Assembly: GCA_947382445.1 (NCBI GenBank)
Contig: CANCZH010000007.1
Coordinates: forward strand, 1-38,663
From: an uncultured Clostridium sp.
GTDB lineage: Bacteria > Bacillota_A > Clostridia > TANB77 > CAG-508
Length of the DNA: 38,663 nt
Reading direction: 5' to 3'
Shown: one piece after another, positions 1 through 10,093 of the stretch
How positions within the stretch are numbered: position 1 is the first letter of the stretch
Layout of the letters: every line of letters starts with the position of its first letter
Translations under genes and position numbers: made by a program
The notes under the pieces: model-generated
Databases searched by the model: none
Told to the model about the DNA's origin: nothing
What the model saw: the letters and a program-made list of their open reading frames with translations, nothing else

Positions 1-157
1 AAACAAGCTTATTGATATGGCAAAAGAGCAAGATAAAGATATGTCATTAGATGTGTCTGGTGAAAATGTTGCGAAAGATTTATATGAAAGATTAGGATTT
101 AAAACTCATTTTATAAAAATGGTATTAAAAATAAATGATGATATTTATGAAAATTAG
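1..157 (+). CDS. GNAT-type acetyltransferase, C-terminal fragment (cut by window edge)
   Basis: The frame is open from base 2 to the TAG at 155-157 and gives 51 residues. The segment YERLGFK is the typical C-terminal strand and turn of GNAT N-acetyltransferases, where it contributes to the acetyl-CoA domain. The N-terminus lies outside the window, so substrate and length cannot be judged. It ends 12 bases before the next start and may share its transcript. Confidence 0.6.
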   Translation, partial: NKLIDMAKEQDKDMSLDVSGENVAKDLYERLGFKTHFIKMVLKINDDIYEN

Positions 158-169
158 GGGTAGAAATAA

Positions 170-1042
170 ATGTGGTTATATTATAGTTTAATATCAACTG
201 TAATTTTGGGATTTATCGCAATAGCTATTAAAAAATGTTCAAATAATGAACCAAAAAGAATTGCAATAATGGGAATGCTTATGTATCACTCTATTATGAT
301 TTTAATTAGTGTGATATTTTATCCAAATGTTGTTAAATCTTTAAATATTTTAGATACAATTAAGATGTTACCAGGAATTTTAGTACAGTCAATAGGATTT
401 TATTGTTCGATTGCATCTATAAAATATGGTAAAGTTGCGATTACTTCATCAATACAAAAGGCACAAGTTATTATAGCATTTTTACTAGGTGTTATTGTTT
501 TGCAAGAAAATTGTACAATATTGCAATTAGTAGTTTCTGCTATATTAGTTATATTATCAATAATGATAGCAAAAGATAAAAAATGTGATGATACATTAAA
601 TAAGAAAAATAAAAATAAGGCTATTATGTATTCATATGGAGTAGTGATATTTTATGGAATTTCTGATTTTATAAATAAATTATATGTTACAAAGTTTGAA
701 AATCCAATGTATGTAATATTTAATTATGCAATAGTAATTACAATTGGAATATTATTTTTTTGCTTAGTAACGAAAAAATGGCAGTATATAGATATTAGAA
801 AAATTAATGCAAAGAAGTATTTTATATTACAATCATTATTAGATGTTTCTTCATCTATATTTAATAGATTTGCATTAATAGATGGAAATGTTTCTGTGAT
901 TTCAGTAATTACAACAAGTTCAATAGTTATAACAGTCTTAGCATCTAAGTTTATATTAAAAGAGAAAATAGAATTAAAAAAATATTTAATGATATTAGGT
1001 ATATTTGTATGTGTTTTAATTTTAGCATTAATAAAAATTTAA
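170..1042 (+). CDS. EamA/DMT-family membrane transporter (paralog of 17415-18281)
   Basis: 290 residues and almost entirely hydrophobic, with about ten predicted membrane helices in two five-helix halves, the EamA/drug-metabolite-transporter layout. The substrate is not readable. It closely resembles the protein at 17415-18281. Both share MWLY at the start, KKCSNN near residue 22, IKMLPGI near 67 and YGKVAITS near 86, and the resemblance continues to the C-terminus, where the last helices match (for example VITVLAS). The start at 170 is supported by the AGGGG-like site at 156-160. It is followed after 14 bases by an MFS-like protein. The two paralogs bracket the exporter island. Confidence 0.8.
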   Translation: MWLYYSLISTVILGFIAIAIKKCSNNEPKRIAIMGMLMYHSIMILISVIFYPNVVKSLNILDTIKMLPGILVQSIGFYCSIASIKYGKVAITSSIQKAQVIIAFLLGVIVLQENCTILQLVVSAILVILSIMIAKDKKCDDTLNKKNKNKAIMYSYGVVIFYGISDFINKLYVTKFENPMYVIFNYAIVITIGILFFCLVTKKWQYIDIRKINAKKYFILQSLLDVSSSIFNRFALIDGNVSVISVITTSSIVITVLASKFILKEKIELKKYLMILGIFVCVLILALIKI

Positions 1043-1056
1043 GGAATGGATAAGAA

Positions 1057-2229
1057 ATGGAACAGAGTAAACAAGAACGAAAAGTAGTAATGTTATCAAT
1101 TTTAGGAATATGTTTTGCATTTTTAGGATGGGCAGATGTTGTTAGTGACTTTACTTATAGAAAGTTTAGTCAATTTGAAAATATTGTTTTAATAATTTCT
1201 ATAATAGGCTTTATACATTCAGTACTATGTATATTAGGAAATTTGATAGTTATAAAATTTAGTAATAGAAATCCACAAAAGCTTTTTAATAGATTATTAT
1301 TGATATGTTCAGTTTTAGTACTAATAGTAGGTGTATCAACATTTGCAAATAATATTTATGTGTTTTCAATTAGTTATATTATATATTTAGCTTTTTTAGA
1401 ATTATTATCTATGTATCATTTTGCATTTGAAACTAGCGCAACAGTAAACAATAGGTATATTCCAGTTGAAAATAAAAGAAAAACAATATTTAAAATAATA
1501 CAGTGTATTTCTACTATTGTTTCTAATCTTATAATAATAAAATATTTTGATTTTGGATTTTTATGTACAACTATAATTGCTTCTATTACATTTATAGTTA
1601 CATATTTTAATATTAGAAATATTAAATGTAGAGAAATAAGTAATTCAGATAAGAATGAAAGCTTTTTTGAAAAATTAAAAATAAAAAAGTATTCAAAAAC
1701 TATAAAAAAATATGGGCTTGCTACCATTATAACTAGATTTGCATTATCTAACATTTTAATAGTGTTTTCTATGCATTTATTAGAAAATAATATGGAATTT
1801 TCATTACTTAAAGAAATAAAAAATTATGCAGTTGCATTTGCAATTATTGCTTATTTTGTTGTAAAAAAAGCTAATATGAAAGCTGTAGAAATAAAAACTA
1901 CTATTATTATGGAACATGCAATTATTTTGATTATATTATTATCAATATGGAATCCATATTTTTTAATATTGCTAATGGGTTGTTATACAATTGATAATTT
2001 GGTTGAATTAACAGGAAGATTTAAAATATTTGAAACTGATACATATCCAGAAAATAATGTTGAGAAAAATGCTATTATGGATGTAGGAATATTTATAGCT
2101 CAAGGATTGGCATCACTTATTTTATTAAATATTCCATTTTATGTGTCAATAGCTGTGGTTATAATATCTTTATTAGTAGCTATTGCATTGAAGATTCAAT
2201 GCTTACAACACATTAAATATAAATTATAG
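1057..2229 (+). CDS. MFS-like integral membrane protein
   Basis: 390 residues with about ten to twelve hydrophobic segments and a charged cytoplasmic stretch near residues 190-215 (rich in Lys and Glu), as in the central loop between the two halves of major facilitator proteins. The conserved MFS motif A is not clear, so family membership rests on topology and size. It starts at ATG 1057, and the short gaps to both neighbours suggest one operon with the DMT and ABC genes. An efflux or uptake role is inferred from topology only. Confidence 0.55.
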   Translation: MEQSKQERKVVMLSILGICFAFLGWADVVSDFTYRKFSQFENIVLIISIIGFIHSVLCILGNLIVIKFSNRNPQKLFNRLLLICSVLVLIVGVSTFANNIYVFSISYIIYLAFLELLSMYHFAFETSATVNNRYIPVENKRKTIFKIIQCISTIVSNLIIIKYFDFGFLCTTIIASITFIVTYFNIRNIKCREISNSDKNESFFEKLKIKKYSKTIKKYGLATIITRFALSNILIVFSMHLLENNMEFSLLKEIKNYAVAFAIIAYFVVKKANMKAVEIKTTIIMEHAIILIILLSIWNPYFLILLMGCYTIDNLVELTGRFKIFETDTYPENNVEKNAIMDVGIFIAQGLASLILLNIPFYVSIAVVIISLLVAIALKIQCLQHIKYKL

Positions 2230-2249
2230 TAGGAGGAGTAAATAAAAAA

Positions 2250-3848
2250 ATGAAATATCCATATAAAATCTTAAATAAAAAGAAGTTTATATTATGTTAT
2301 ATAGATGCTTTTATAGTAAATATATGTATATATTTAATGCCAGTTGTATTAGCAATTTTTACTACACAGCCTTTTACAATAGAAAAATTGAAATATTTGA
2401 TAATAGCTGTTATAGGATTAAAGTTTTTAGAGTTGTTTTTTAACCATTTTTGGGTAATATATGTTTCAAGATTTGAAAGTAAGTATGCAAAAGATTTACA
2501 GTTAGCATATTTCAATAGAGTAGCAAATATGAAGACCTGTAAACTAAACAAGTTACATAATGGTTTTTTAAAGAAGCAAATTGATATAATTTCACAAGAA
2601 GCAGAAGAATTTATGGAATATGTTTTTGAAACTGTTAATGGATTTGGAATATCAATTGTAATATTTTTGATACAAGTTATTAATCAAGATTTTAATATGT
2701 TTTTAATTTGCTTAGTAATGGTTATTATGATGATTTTGTATAATATTTGGCTTGGAAAGAAATCTGTTGTAGTTCAAGAAGATTATAATGATTCATATGC
2801 AAAGTATAATTCTACATATGTTGATTTTTTACAAAATATTAAAACTGTAAAAAGATTAAGTGCAAATAAATATGCAAACTGTAAAAATGAAGACTCATTT
2901 AAAAGAGTTATTCCTAAATTGTATAGAGTAAATTTATTTTATTCATTAAGGTCAAATGGAATAACATTTTGCGTGTATTTAATGTATGCAGTGATACTTA
3001 TAAATTTATACTTTAAAATGAAGTGTGGTGAAGATATTTTATCTTACTTATTATTTTATGCTACTATGTTTAGTGGTTTAACTGCAGAATTGAAAGATTT
3101 ATCTAGATTATTTATGCATTATAACAAATTTCAAGCAGCAACTAATCAAGTAGAAGAGATGATTGGAGAAGATGATGAAAAGAATGTAATATATAATTGG
3201 AAAACTATACATATAAAAGATTTAGAGTTTAGGTATAATGATGAAACAAAAACGACTATTTGCATACCAGATTTTAAAATAAATAATGGAGATAAAGTAA
3301 GTATTGTAGGAAAGTCTGGACAAGGAAAAACAACTTTCTTAAATATCTTTTCTAGATATATTGAAATTGATGATGATTCTTATACTATTGATGGAAAAAT
3401 AGAAAAAGGAAATTTAAATTTAGCATACATATCACAAGAAAGTGATTTATTTAACTTAACAATTAGAGAAAATTTATGTTTAGGAAAAGAAATATCTGAT
3501 GAAAAATTGATGCAAATTTTAAGTGAAGCAGGATTATATGACTGGGTTTGTAAATTAGAAAATGGTTTAGATACAATTGTTGGAGAAAAAGGATTAAAAT
3601 TATCTGTTGGACAAAAACAAAGATTAAATCTAATAAGAGGAATTTTATTAGAAAAAGATATATATGTTTTAGATGAACCTACATCTAATTTAGATAAAGA
3701 AACAGAAAGATTGATTATAGCTCTAATTAAAAAATATTTAGTAGATAAAACTGTTATAATTGTTACTCATAGAGATGAGATTAAAAGTATTTGTGATAAA
3801 CATTTTATGTTTGAAAATAATATTATGAAAGAATATTGTATTAGTTAA
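2250..3848 (+). CDS. ABC exporter half-transporter (membrane domain plus ATPase), first of three
   Basis: 532 residues. Residues about 1-290 form a type-I exporter membrane domain and residues about 315-532 the nucleotide-binding domain. Walker A is GKSGQGKTT, the signature is LSVGQKQR (a variant of LSGGQ), Walker B is IYVLDEPTSNLD, and a switch His lies in VTHRDE. It is shorter than the usual 570-600 residues. The site AGGAGGAG at 2231-2238 precedes ATG 2250. Two further exporters follow closely, so it may pair with one of them as a heterodimer. Its cargo is unknown. Confidence 0.88.
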   Translation: MKYPYKILNKKKFILCYIDAFIVNICIYLMPVVLAIFTTQPFTIEKLKYLIIAVIGLKFLELFFNHFWVIYVSRFESKYAKDLQLAYFNRVANMKTCKLNKLHNGFLKKQIDIISQEAEEFMEYVFETVNGFGISIVIFLIQVINQDFNMFLICLVMVIMMILYNIWLGKKSVVVQEDYNDSYAKYNSTYVDFLQNIKTVKRLSANKYANCKNEDSFKRVIPKLYRVNLFYSLRSNGITFCVYLMYAVILINLYFKMKCGEDILSYLLFYATMFSGLTAELKDLSRLFMHYNKFQAATNQVEEMIGEDDEKNVIYNWKTIHIKDLEFRYNDETKTTICIPDFKINNGDKVSIVGKSGQGKTTFLNIFSRYIEIDDDSYTIDGKIEKGNLNLAYISQESDLFNLTIRENLCLGKEISDEKLMQILSEAGLYDWVCKLENGLDTIVGEKGLKLSVGQKQRLNLIRGILLEKDIYVLDEPTSNLDKETERLIIALIKKYLVDKTVIIVTHRDEIKSICDKHFMFENNIMKEYCIS

Positions 3849-3871
3849 TGTTAAATAAGTAGGGGTAACAA

Positions 3872-5626
3872 ATGAAGAATTACAATAAAATAGTATCTAA
3901 TGAATTAAATAGAATACTTCCATATCACTTGCTAGGAGTGGTGTTACATAGTTTAGTAATATATATAGCATTTAAGATACCAGAGTGTATTGGAAATATT
4001 TTAGATATGTTAATGCAACAAAATGTAAATGAAACTCAAATAATTAATGAAGCATATTGGTTAATTTTTTATTCAAGTTTTATATTTATACCAAGACTTT
4101 TTTATAGAATATTGTATTTTACTATTTCTAGAAAATCAGATACATATCTAAGAAAAAAAGTAGTTGAGCATTTACAAAATGTAAAACCTGAATATTTTGA
4201 AAAAGAAAATAAAGGTACATTTTTAGCATATTTATCTAAAGAAATAATATCTATTCATAATGTTTTAGGAAACTTCTGGTTTTGGCTTACTAAAATTTTA
4301 GTAACACCAGTTATGGGAATTGTATTGATATGGAGTGGGCTTAATAAACAATTGGCTTTATGTTTAATACCAGCTTTTCCAATTGCAATTATAGCTATGA
4401 GATATTATTATAAAAAATTAAAAGAAAAAATTGAAGTTTCTAGAAAAGTGTATATTGAATTATCTAAAAATATTGAGCAAAATACAGATGGATTTTTATT
4501 AATTAAATCTTATAATAGACAGAAAGAGCAAATTGAAAATTTTAATAAAATAAATCAAAAAATGTATAAAGCAGACTACGAAATAGGAGTAGCAAAAAAT
4601 AAAATTAGTATTGTTATAAATGCATTATGGGGATATTGCTATGTTGCAGGATTCGGAATAGGAATTGTGTATTTGATGAAAAATCAAATAACAATAGGTG
4701 GAATCTTAATATTTATAGGATATATAGGGCAAATCTTAGGAGATTTCATTTCAGCTATTCAAAGCTTTTTGCAGAACATACCATATTTTAACCAATCTAT
4801 TAATCGATTTAATTATTTTTTAAATTTAGAAGAATGCTCAAATAATGGGGAAAATTTAGAAAGTATAGAGAAAATTGAAATAAGACATTTATCATATTGG
4901 TATAATTATGAAGAAAAACCAGTTTTAGATAATATAAATATGACAATAAAAAAAGGTGAGAAAATAGGAATTATAGGAGAGGTAGGTAGTGGAAAAACAA
5001 CATTAATGAATATATTATCTGGTTTTTATGAAATACCAGATAATATGGTTTATATAAATAATGAAGATATTAATACATATAAAAGAAATACAATTTTTGA
5101 TAAATATAATTATGCAATACAATCTAATATTATACTAGATAATACTGTAAAAGCTAATATTGATATAACAGAAGATTTAAATGATGACGAATTAGAAGAA
5201 ATTATAAAAAATGCAGAATTAAAAGATGATATAGAAAAATTTGAAAGTAGAGAAAATACTTTTGTTGGTGAAAAGGGAGTTAAGCTTTCAGGAGGACAAA
5301 AGCAAAGAATATCAATTGCTAGAAATTTAGGAAAAATTAGAGATATTAATATTTTTGACGATACTCTTTCAGCATTAGATTCTAAAACTGAAAAGAAGAT
5401 AATGAATACATTATTAGAAAATATTTCAGAAAATACATTAATAGTAGTATCTAATAAAATATCAAATGTAAAACACTTAGATAGAATTTATATATTATTA
5501 GATGGTAAAATACAGGATTTTGGAACACATGAAGAATTATTACAAAGAAATGAATTTTATAAAGAACTAGATAACCTTGAAAGAAAGGAAGAAATAGATG
5601 AAATATATTCTAAAGAAAAATGCTAA
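3872..5626 (+). CDS. ABC exporter half-transporter, second of three
   Basis: 584 residues, full length for a type-I exporter half-transporter: membrane domain to about residue 315, then the ATPase. Walker A is GEVGSGKTT and the signature is LSGGQKQR. Walker B ends INIFDDTLSALD, where Asp replaces the usual catalytic Glu, and the switch region reads VVSNK without the usual His. Both departures are typical of the degenerate half of an asymmetric heterodimeric exporter, so this subunit probably pairs with 5598-7221 or 2250-3848. The last 29 bases overlap the next start, implying translational coupling. Confidence 0.88.
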   Translation: MKNYNKIVSNELNRILPYHLLGVVLHSLVIYIAFKIPECIGNILDMLMQQNVNETQIINEAYWLIFYSSFIFIPRLFYRILYFTISRKSDTYLRKKVVEHLQNVKPEYFEKENKGTFLAYLSKEIISIHNVLGNFWFWLTKILVTPVMGIVLIWSGLNKQLALCLIPAFPIAIIAMRYYYKKLKEKIEVSRKVYIELSKNIEQNTDGFLLIKSYNRQKEQIENFNKINQKMYKADYEIGVAKNKISIVINALWGYCYVAGFGIGIVYLMKNQITIGGILIFIGYIGQILGDFISAIQSFLQNIPYFNQSINRFNYFLNLEECSNNGENLESIEKIEIRHLSYWYNYEEKPVLDNINMTIKKGEKIGIIGEVGSGKTTLMNILSGFYEIPDNMVYINNEDINTYKRNTIFDKYNYAIQSNIILDNTVKANIDITEDLNDDELEEIIKNAELKDDIEKFESRENTFVGEKGVKLSGGQKQRISIARNLGKIRDINIFDDTLSALDSKTEKKIMNTLLENISENTLIVVSNKISNVKHLDRIYILLDGKIQDFGTHEELLQRNEFYKELDNLERKEEIDEIYSKEKC

Positions 5627-7221
5627 AATGCTAGTTTTAGTTGGATTTTCCTTAATTATATGTAATATTTTAAGTGCATCACATCCATTAGTTATGAAAA
5701 AAATTTTAGATATTGATGTAACATCAAAGGATGCTTTAATTAATTTATTTTTAATATATTTTATAATACATGTTTTTTTAATGGTGGCAAAAGATACGAG
5801 AAATAGTGTCATAAATAAAGCAATGTCAAAAATAATGAGTGATTTAAGAGAGAAATTATTTTGTCATATATTAAAATGGGACATGACTACTTATCAAAAG
5901 TATAATTCATCAGAAGTTTATACAAGATTAACGGCTGATGTAAACAATGTATCAGCATTATTTTTGGGAACATTGCAGGTTGTGTTAAATAATGTTATAT
6001 ATATTATAACTATGGTAGCTTTTATGTTTTTCGCAGATACTATATTGGCTATAATTGGTAGTATTGCAATTTTATCAAATGCACTTATTTCATATATATT
6101 TACACATAGGGTTGCAAACTATAATAAAATAATTTTAGATAAAAGAGATAGTGAAAATAGGCAGTTTTCTGAAATGTACAACAAAAATAAATTGACATAT
6201 TTATTTGGATTGCAGAAAAAGAATAGAGATAAGTTATGCACTACATTAGATGAGGAATTAGTATATAGAAAAAAATTTATTTTTGATGAAAGTTTTATTT
6301 ATCCACTTGCTGTGACATTTCAGGCAATTGCTATTTATATAATTTTGATTTATGTATTTCATATTAACTTTACAATTTCCTTAGGAAGTATTTATCTAGT
6401 AGTAAAATATATAGGAAATTGTAGAGCGCCTTTGAATGAAATATTTACAGAGCTAGAGGAAATACAATCTTCTGCAATATCTTTAAAGAAAATTAATAAA
6501 TTATTAAAAGAAAATGGAAAAGAAGATATAGAAAGTGGAGAGTGTTTAGAAGAATTAAAAGGTGATATTGAGTATGAAAATGTTTGTATGCAATATGGAG
6601 AAAATGAAGTGTTACACAATATTTCTTTTATTATAAAAGAGGGAAATAAAGTTACAATTGCAGGAAAAACTGGAGTACGGAAAAACAACAATTGCTAATA
6701 CTCTTATGAGACTATATCCTATAAAAAGTGGAAGAATCTTAATAGGAGGGAAAGACATTCAAAAAGTAAGGATACAAGACATAAGAAAAAATATTTCTTA
6801 TATTTAGCAAACACCATATATATTAAATGATTCATTAAAAAATAATATAATATTGGGTGATAAAACAATTACAGATGAGAAAATACGACTTACTGCTAGA
6901 GAAATTGGATTTGAAAAGGTTTTAGATAAATTTTCACAAGGATTAAACCAAAAGATAGAAAAAAATAAATTATCATTTGGACAACTTCAAATGATAGCAT
7001 TTTTAAGAGCAATTCTACATAAAGCTAATATTTATATTTTTGATGAACCAACTTCAAATATAGATTTGAAAACAGAAGATAGAATTCAAAAATTAATAGA
7101 TAAAATAACTATTGATAGTACAGTAATTATAATAGCACACAGAAAATCAACAATAGAGAATTCTGATAAAATTATTTATTTAAAAGATGGAAAAGTTGAT
7201 GTAATAATAAATAAGGAGTAA
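5598..7221 (+). CDS. ABC exporter half-transporter, third of three; needs +1 recoding at CGG 6678 and has an in-frame TAG at 6805
   Basis: Reading starts at ATG 5598 behind AAAGGAAG and runs 360 codons through the membrane domain into Walker A, GKTGV. The next zero-frame codon is CGG (6678-6680), after which that frame ends within seven codons. Skipping the C restores GKTT and a continuous ATPase domain: Q-loop region near ISYI, variant signature LSFGQLQ, Walker B IYIFDEPTSNID, switch His in IIAHRK, ending at 7221. The shifted frame is interrupted once by TAG at 6805-6807, exactly before the Q-loop Gln (TAG CAA). Full length would be about 540 residues. It could be a decaying gene, but the CGG site matches six others in the window. 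It overlaps the preceding ABC gene and lies 8 bases before the nucleoside hydrolase. Confidence 0.8.
6675..6681 (+). other. Candidate +1 frameshift site, GTA CGG A
   Basis: Zero-frame CGG at 6678-6680 sits inside the Walker A motif. Dropping the C gives GTA GGA and the invariant Gly-Lys-Thr-Thr. The unshifted product ends RKNNNC-stop. It belongs to a set of seven equivalent sites. Confidence 0.8.
6805..6807 (+). other. In-frame TAG inside the ABC gene 5598-7221
   Basis: In the frame used after the CGG shift, ISYI is followed by TAG and then QTPYI, with homology on both sides. The following codon is CAA; TAG CAA is also the core of the leaky TMV readthrough context. Many neighbouring genes end in TAG, so the codon is not reassigned. 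It is either a nonsense mutation or a readthrough point. Confidence 0.6.
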
Positions 7222-7229
7222 TTATTTAG

Positions 7230-8069
7230 ATGAAAAATGTAATTTTAGATACAGATACATATAATGAATGTGATGACCAATTTGCACTTGCATATTTATT
7301 AAAATCACAAGATAAGTTTAATATAGAAGCAATTACAGTTGCACCATTTCATAAAGGGATTATATCAGTAGAAGATGGAATTAATAAGAGCTATGATGAA
7401 ATTATAAAAATTTGTAATTGGCTTAATTTTGAAACTGATGGAAAAGTGTTTAAAGGTTCAACTGGATATCTTGGAGATGGATATCAAGAAGAAAATGATG
7501 CAGTTAATAAAATTATAGAGATTGCAAATAAGAATGATAAAACTTATATATTAGCAATTGGAACTATAACAAATGTGGCATTAGCAATTCTAAAAGCCCC
7601 TGAAATAGTGAGTAAAATAGAAATTATTTGGCTTGGTGGAAATAGTTTTTTGAGTAAAGATAATATGGAATTTAATTTTAAAAAAGATGTAAAAGCTAAT
7701 AGAATAGTATTTGAATCAAAAGTAAAATTAACAGTTATTCCATGTAAAAATGTAGCATCAAATTTGAGGACATCTATATATGAATTAGAGCATTTCTTAA
7801 AAGGAAAAAATGAATTATGTGATTATTTGTGTCAGAGATTTTATAATGATGGAATACATGGAATTCAGGAAAGAAGAGTTATTTGGGATATAAGTGTTAT
7901 AGCATATATGATAAATAAAGAGTGGTTTGAGCGAGAGGAAGTAAGTTGCCCTAATATAAATGATGATACTACATATGAATTAACAGAAAATAATCATAAA
8001 ATAACAGTAGTAAATTATTTAAATGTTGATGAAATTTATAAAGATTTATTTAAAAAATTAGTAAAATAG
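7230..8069 (+). CDS. Nucleoside hydrolase (IUNH family)
   Basis: 279 residues. The N-terminus has the calcium-binding ribose-site motif of inosine-uridine preferring nucleoside hydrolases: DTDTYNECDDQFAL at residues 7-20 (family form DTDxxxDD). AIGTITNVALA near residue 110 and IWLGG near 130 are the next conserved blocks. The expected reaction is hydrolysis of the N-glycosidic bond of a nucleoside to base plus ribose, in the cytoplasm. It sits directly after three ABC exporters and before an HD hydrolase and a MurF-like ligase, a context that suggests a role in the island rather than bulk salvage. Base specificity is not readable. Confidence 0.85.
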   Translation: MKNVILDTDTYNECDDQFALAYLLKSQDKFNIEAITVAPFHKGIISVEDGINKSYDEIIKICNWLNFETDGKVFKGSTGYLGDGYQEENDAVNKIIEIANKNDKTYILAIGTITNVALAILKAPEIVSKIEIIWLGGNSFLSKDNMEFNFKKDVKANRIVFESKVKLTVIPCKNVASNLRTSIYELEHFLKGKNELCDYLCQRFYNDGIHGIQERRVIWDISVIAYMINKEWFEREEVSCPNINDDTTYELTENNHKITVVNYLNVDEIYKDLFKKLVK

Positions 8070-8079
8070 AGGTATAAAA

Positions 8080-8658
8080 ATGAAATTAACAAGTGAAGAA
8101 GCTTTAAATATGTTAGAAAATGCTAGAGGAAAGACTCTTAGCGATGGATGGATAGACCATTCAATTTGTGTTGGAAATACAGCGGGAACGATTGCAAGGC
8201 AATTGGGATTAGAAATTGAAAAAGCAAAAACTTTGGGATATATTCATGATATTGGAAAATCAGTAGGGGAATTTAGTAATCATGTTTTAAATGGATATAA
8301 ATATATGAAAAATTTAGGATATGATGATGAATATGCTAATATTTGTTTAACACATTCATATTTGAATAATGATTATATGTGTGTAGCAGGAGGAATTCCG
8401 GATGATGTTCCTTTTAGAACTGAATTTATAAAAACACATCAATATACGATGTATGAAAAAATCATAAATTTATGTGATTTGATGTGTTTAAAAAATCCTA
8501 TAACTTTAGAAAAGAGATTAATAGATTTAATTGTGAGATATGGTGTTCATGAAAACACAGTTTATCATATAAAAGAAGCACAGAAATTAAAGAAATATTT
8601 TGATGATATTTTAGGATATAATGTATATGAATTATTCCCAAATATTGTAGAAAATTAA
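8080..8658 (+). CDS. HD-domain phosphohydrolase
   Basis: 192 residues. The HD signature is visible: WIDHSICVGN near residues 24-33 (first His), YIHDIGKS near residues 53-60 (His-Asp pair), THSYL near residue 88, and a later Asp in LCDLM. Such proteins are metal-dependent phosphohydrolases or phosphodiesterases, often on nucleotides. The start at 8080 follows AGAGGT. It is packed between the nucleoside hydrolase (10-base gap) and the MurF-like ligase, so a nucleotide-type substrate is plausible but inferred. Confidence 0.8.
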   Translation: MKLTSEEALNMLENARGKTLSDGWIDHSICVGNTAGTIARQLGLEIEKAKTLGYIHDIGKSVGEFSNHVLNGYKYMKNLGYDDEYANICLTHSYLNNDYMCVAGGIPDDVPFRTEFIKTHQYTMYEKIINLCDLMCLKNPITLEKRLIDLIVRYGVHENTVYHIKEAQKLKKYFDDILGYNVYELFPNIVEN

Positions 8659-8676
8659 TAATATAGGTGGTAATAG

Positions 8677-10083
8677 ATGTTTTCTTTAAAAGAAATAGAG
8701 AAGTATACTAATGGAAAAATAATAAATGGTGATGAGAATAAAAAAATTAATTATTATTGTGTAAGCCATAAATTTGGAATAAATGGTGGATTTTTTGTTC
8801 CAATAGAATTTCATGGAGTTAATAGAGAAATTTATATTATAGACTCAATTAATTTAGGTGCAATTGGATTTATGATTAATTCAAATTCTAATAATTATAA
8901 TAAAATTATAAAAGAGGCAAAAAAAATAAATCCTGATATTTGTATATTAGAAGTTGAAAATGTTAATGATGCTATATGTAATCTTGCTAAAATAAATAGA
9001 GATTTAAATATTGATAAACCGATAATTGGAATTACTGGTAGTGTTGGAAAAACTAGTATGAGTGCTATGATTTCAAATATTTTAAAAAAAGAGAAAAAAG
9101 TATTGCATGATATTAATAATAGGAATATGAATACAAGCGTTCTAATATCAAGAGATTTAATGCATTTAGAAAATTATGATATGGCAGTTATCGAAATAGC
9201 AGCATCTATGCCAGGAAGAATGCAAAGTGTAGCCGGTTTTGTAAAACCATCAATTGGTGTGGTTACAGCTATTGGAACTGCTCATTTAAATAATTTTCAT
9301 ACTAAAGAAAATATTTTAGAAGAAAAATTACATATAGCTGATTCTTTAAAAGATGAAAAAATATTATTTTTAAATGGTGATGACGAGTTATTAAAAGATG
9401 TACAAGAAACAGAAAAATGTAAAATTATAAAATGTTCAAAAAATGAGGCAAGTAATATAATTCAAAATGATTTTGGAATATCATTTGATATAGATATTTA
9501 TAACAAAAAAACTAAATTTGATTTACAATTATTTAGCTTGCATTACTTATCAAGTATTGTTATAGCAATAAGAATAGCAGAACATTATAATATAAAATAT
9601 GAAAATATAATTGATGGAATTAATGAGTTTAAACCTATTAATGGAAGACAGAAAGTATTGAGAAATATAGATAAAGATTTGACATTAATTGATGATTCAT
9701 ATAGTTCTAGTTTTGAATCAGTTAAGCTAGGATTAGATGTAGCAAGCAAAATAAAAAGTAAAAGAAAAATAGCAATTTTGGGTAAAATGGCTGCATACGG
9801 AGAAGAAGCCAATAACATGCATGAAGAATTAGGAAAATATTTTAGTAGTTTAAATTTTGATTATTTGTATTTAACAGGTGAACATACTAAACATATTTTT
9901 AAAGGTGCACTTCAAAATGGTTTTAAAGAAAAGAATATTAAAAAATTTAAAACACAAGAATTGCTATTAGAAGATTTGGAGAAAAATATTCAAAATGGTG
10001 ATTTGATTTATATTAAAGCTGCGCATACACAAAATTTTGAAAGTATGGTAAAAGAATTAAAGAGAAGATATAAATTTGTTTAA
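8677..10083 (+). CDS. MurF-like Mur ligase family protein
   Basis: 468 residues, near MurF length (about 450). Residues 1-100 resemble the MurF N-terminal substrate domain. The ATP-binding P-loop GITGSVGKTS lies near residues 114-123. The middle domain carries AIGTAHLNNF, and the C-terminal domain follows GRQKV and DDSYSS, matching MurF DDxYNA in the same place. Known relatives join an amino acid or dipeptide to a carboxylate using ATP, mostly in peptidoglycan synthesis. Here it is embedded among exporters, a nucleoside hydrolase and a glycosyltransferase, not in a dcw cluster, so a dedicated ligase for a peptide-like product or a wall modification is an alternative to housekeeping MurF. Confidence 0.8.
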   Translation: MFSLKEIEKYTNGKIINGDENKKINYYCVSHKFGINGGFFVPIEFHGVNREIYIIDSINLGAIGFMINSNSNNYNKIIKEAKKINPDICILEVENVNDAICNLAKINRDLNIDKPIIGITGSVGKTSMSAMISNILKKEKKVLHDINNRNMNTSVLISRDLMHLENYDMAVIEIAASMPGRMQSVAGFVKPSIGVVTAIGTAHLNNFHTKENILEEKLHIADSLKDEKILFLNGDDELLKDVQETEKCKIIKCSKNEASNIIQNDFGISFDIDIYNKKTKFDLQLFSLHYLSSIVIAIRIAEHYNIKYENIIDGINEFKPINGRQKVLRNIDKDLTLIDDSYSSSFESVKLGLDVASKIKSKRKIAILGKMAAYGEEANNMHEELGKYFSSLNFDYLYLTGEHTKHIFKGALQNGFKEKNIKKFKTQELLLEDLEKNIQNGDLIYIKAAHTQNFESMVKELKRRYKFV

Positions 10084-10093
10084 AGGGAATATT

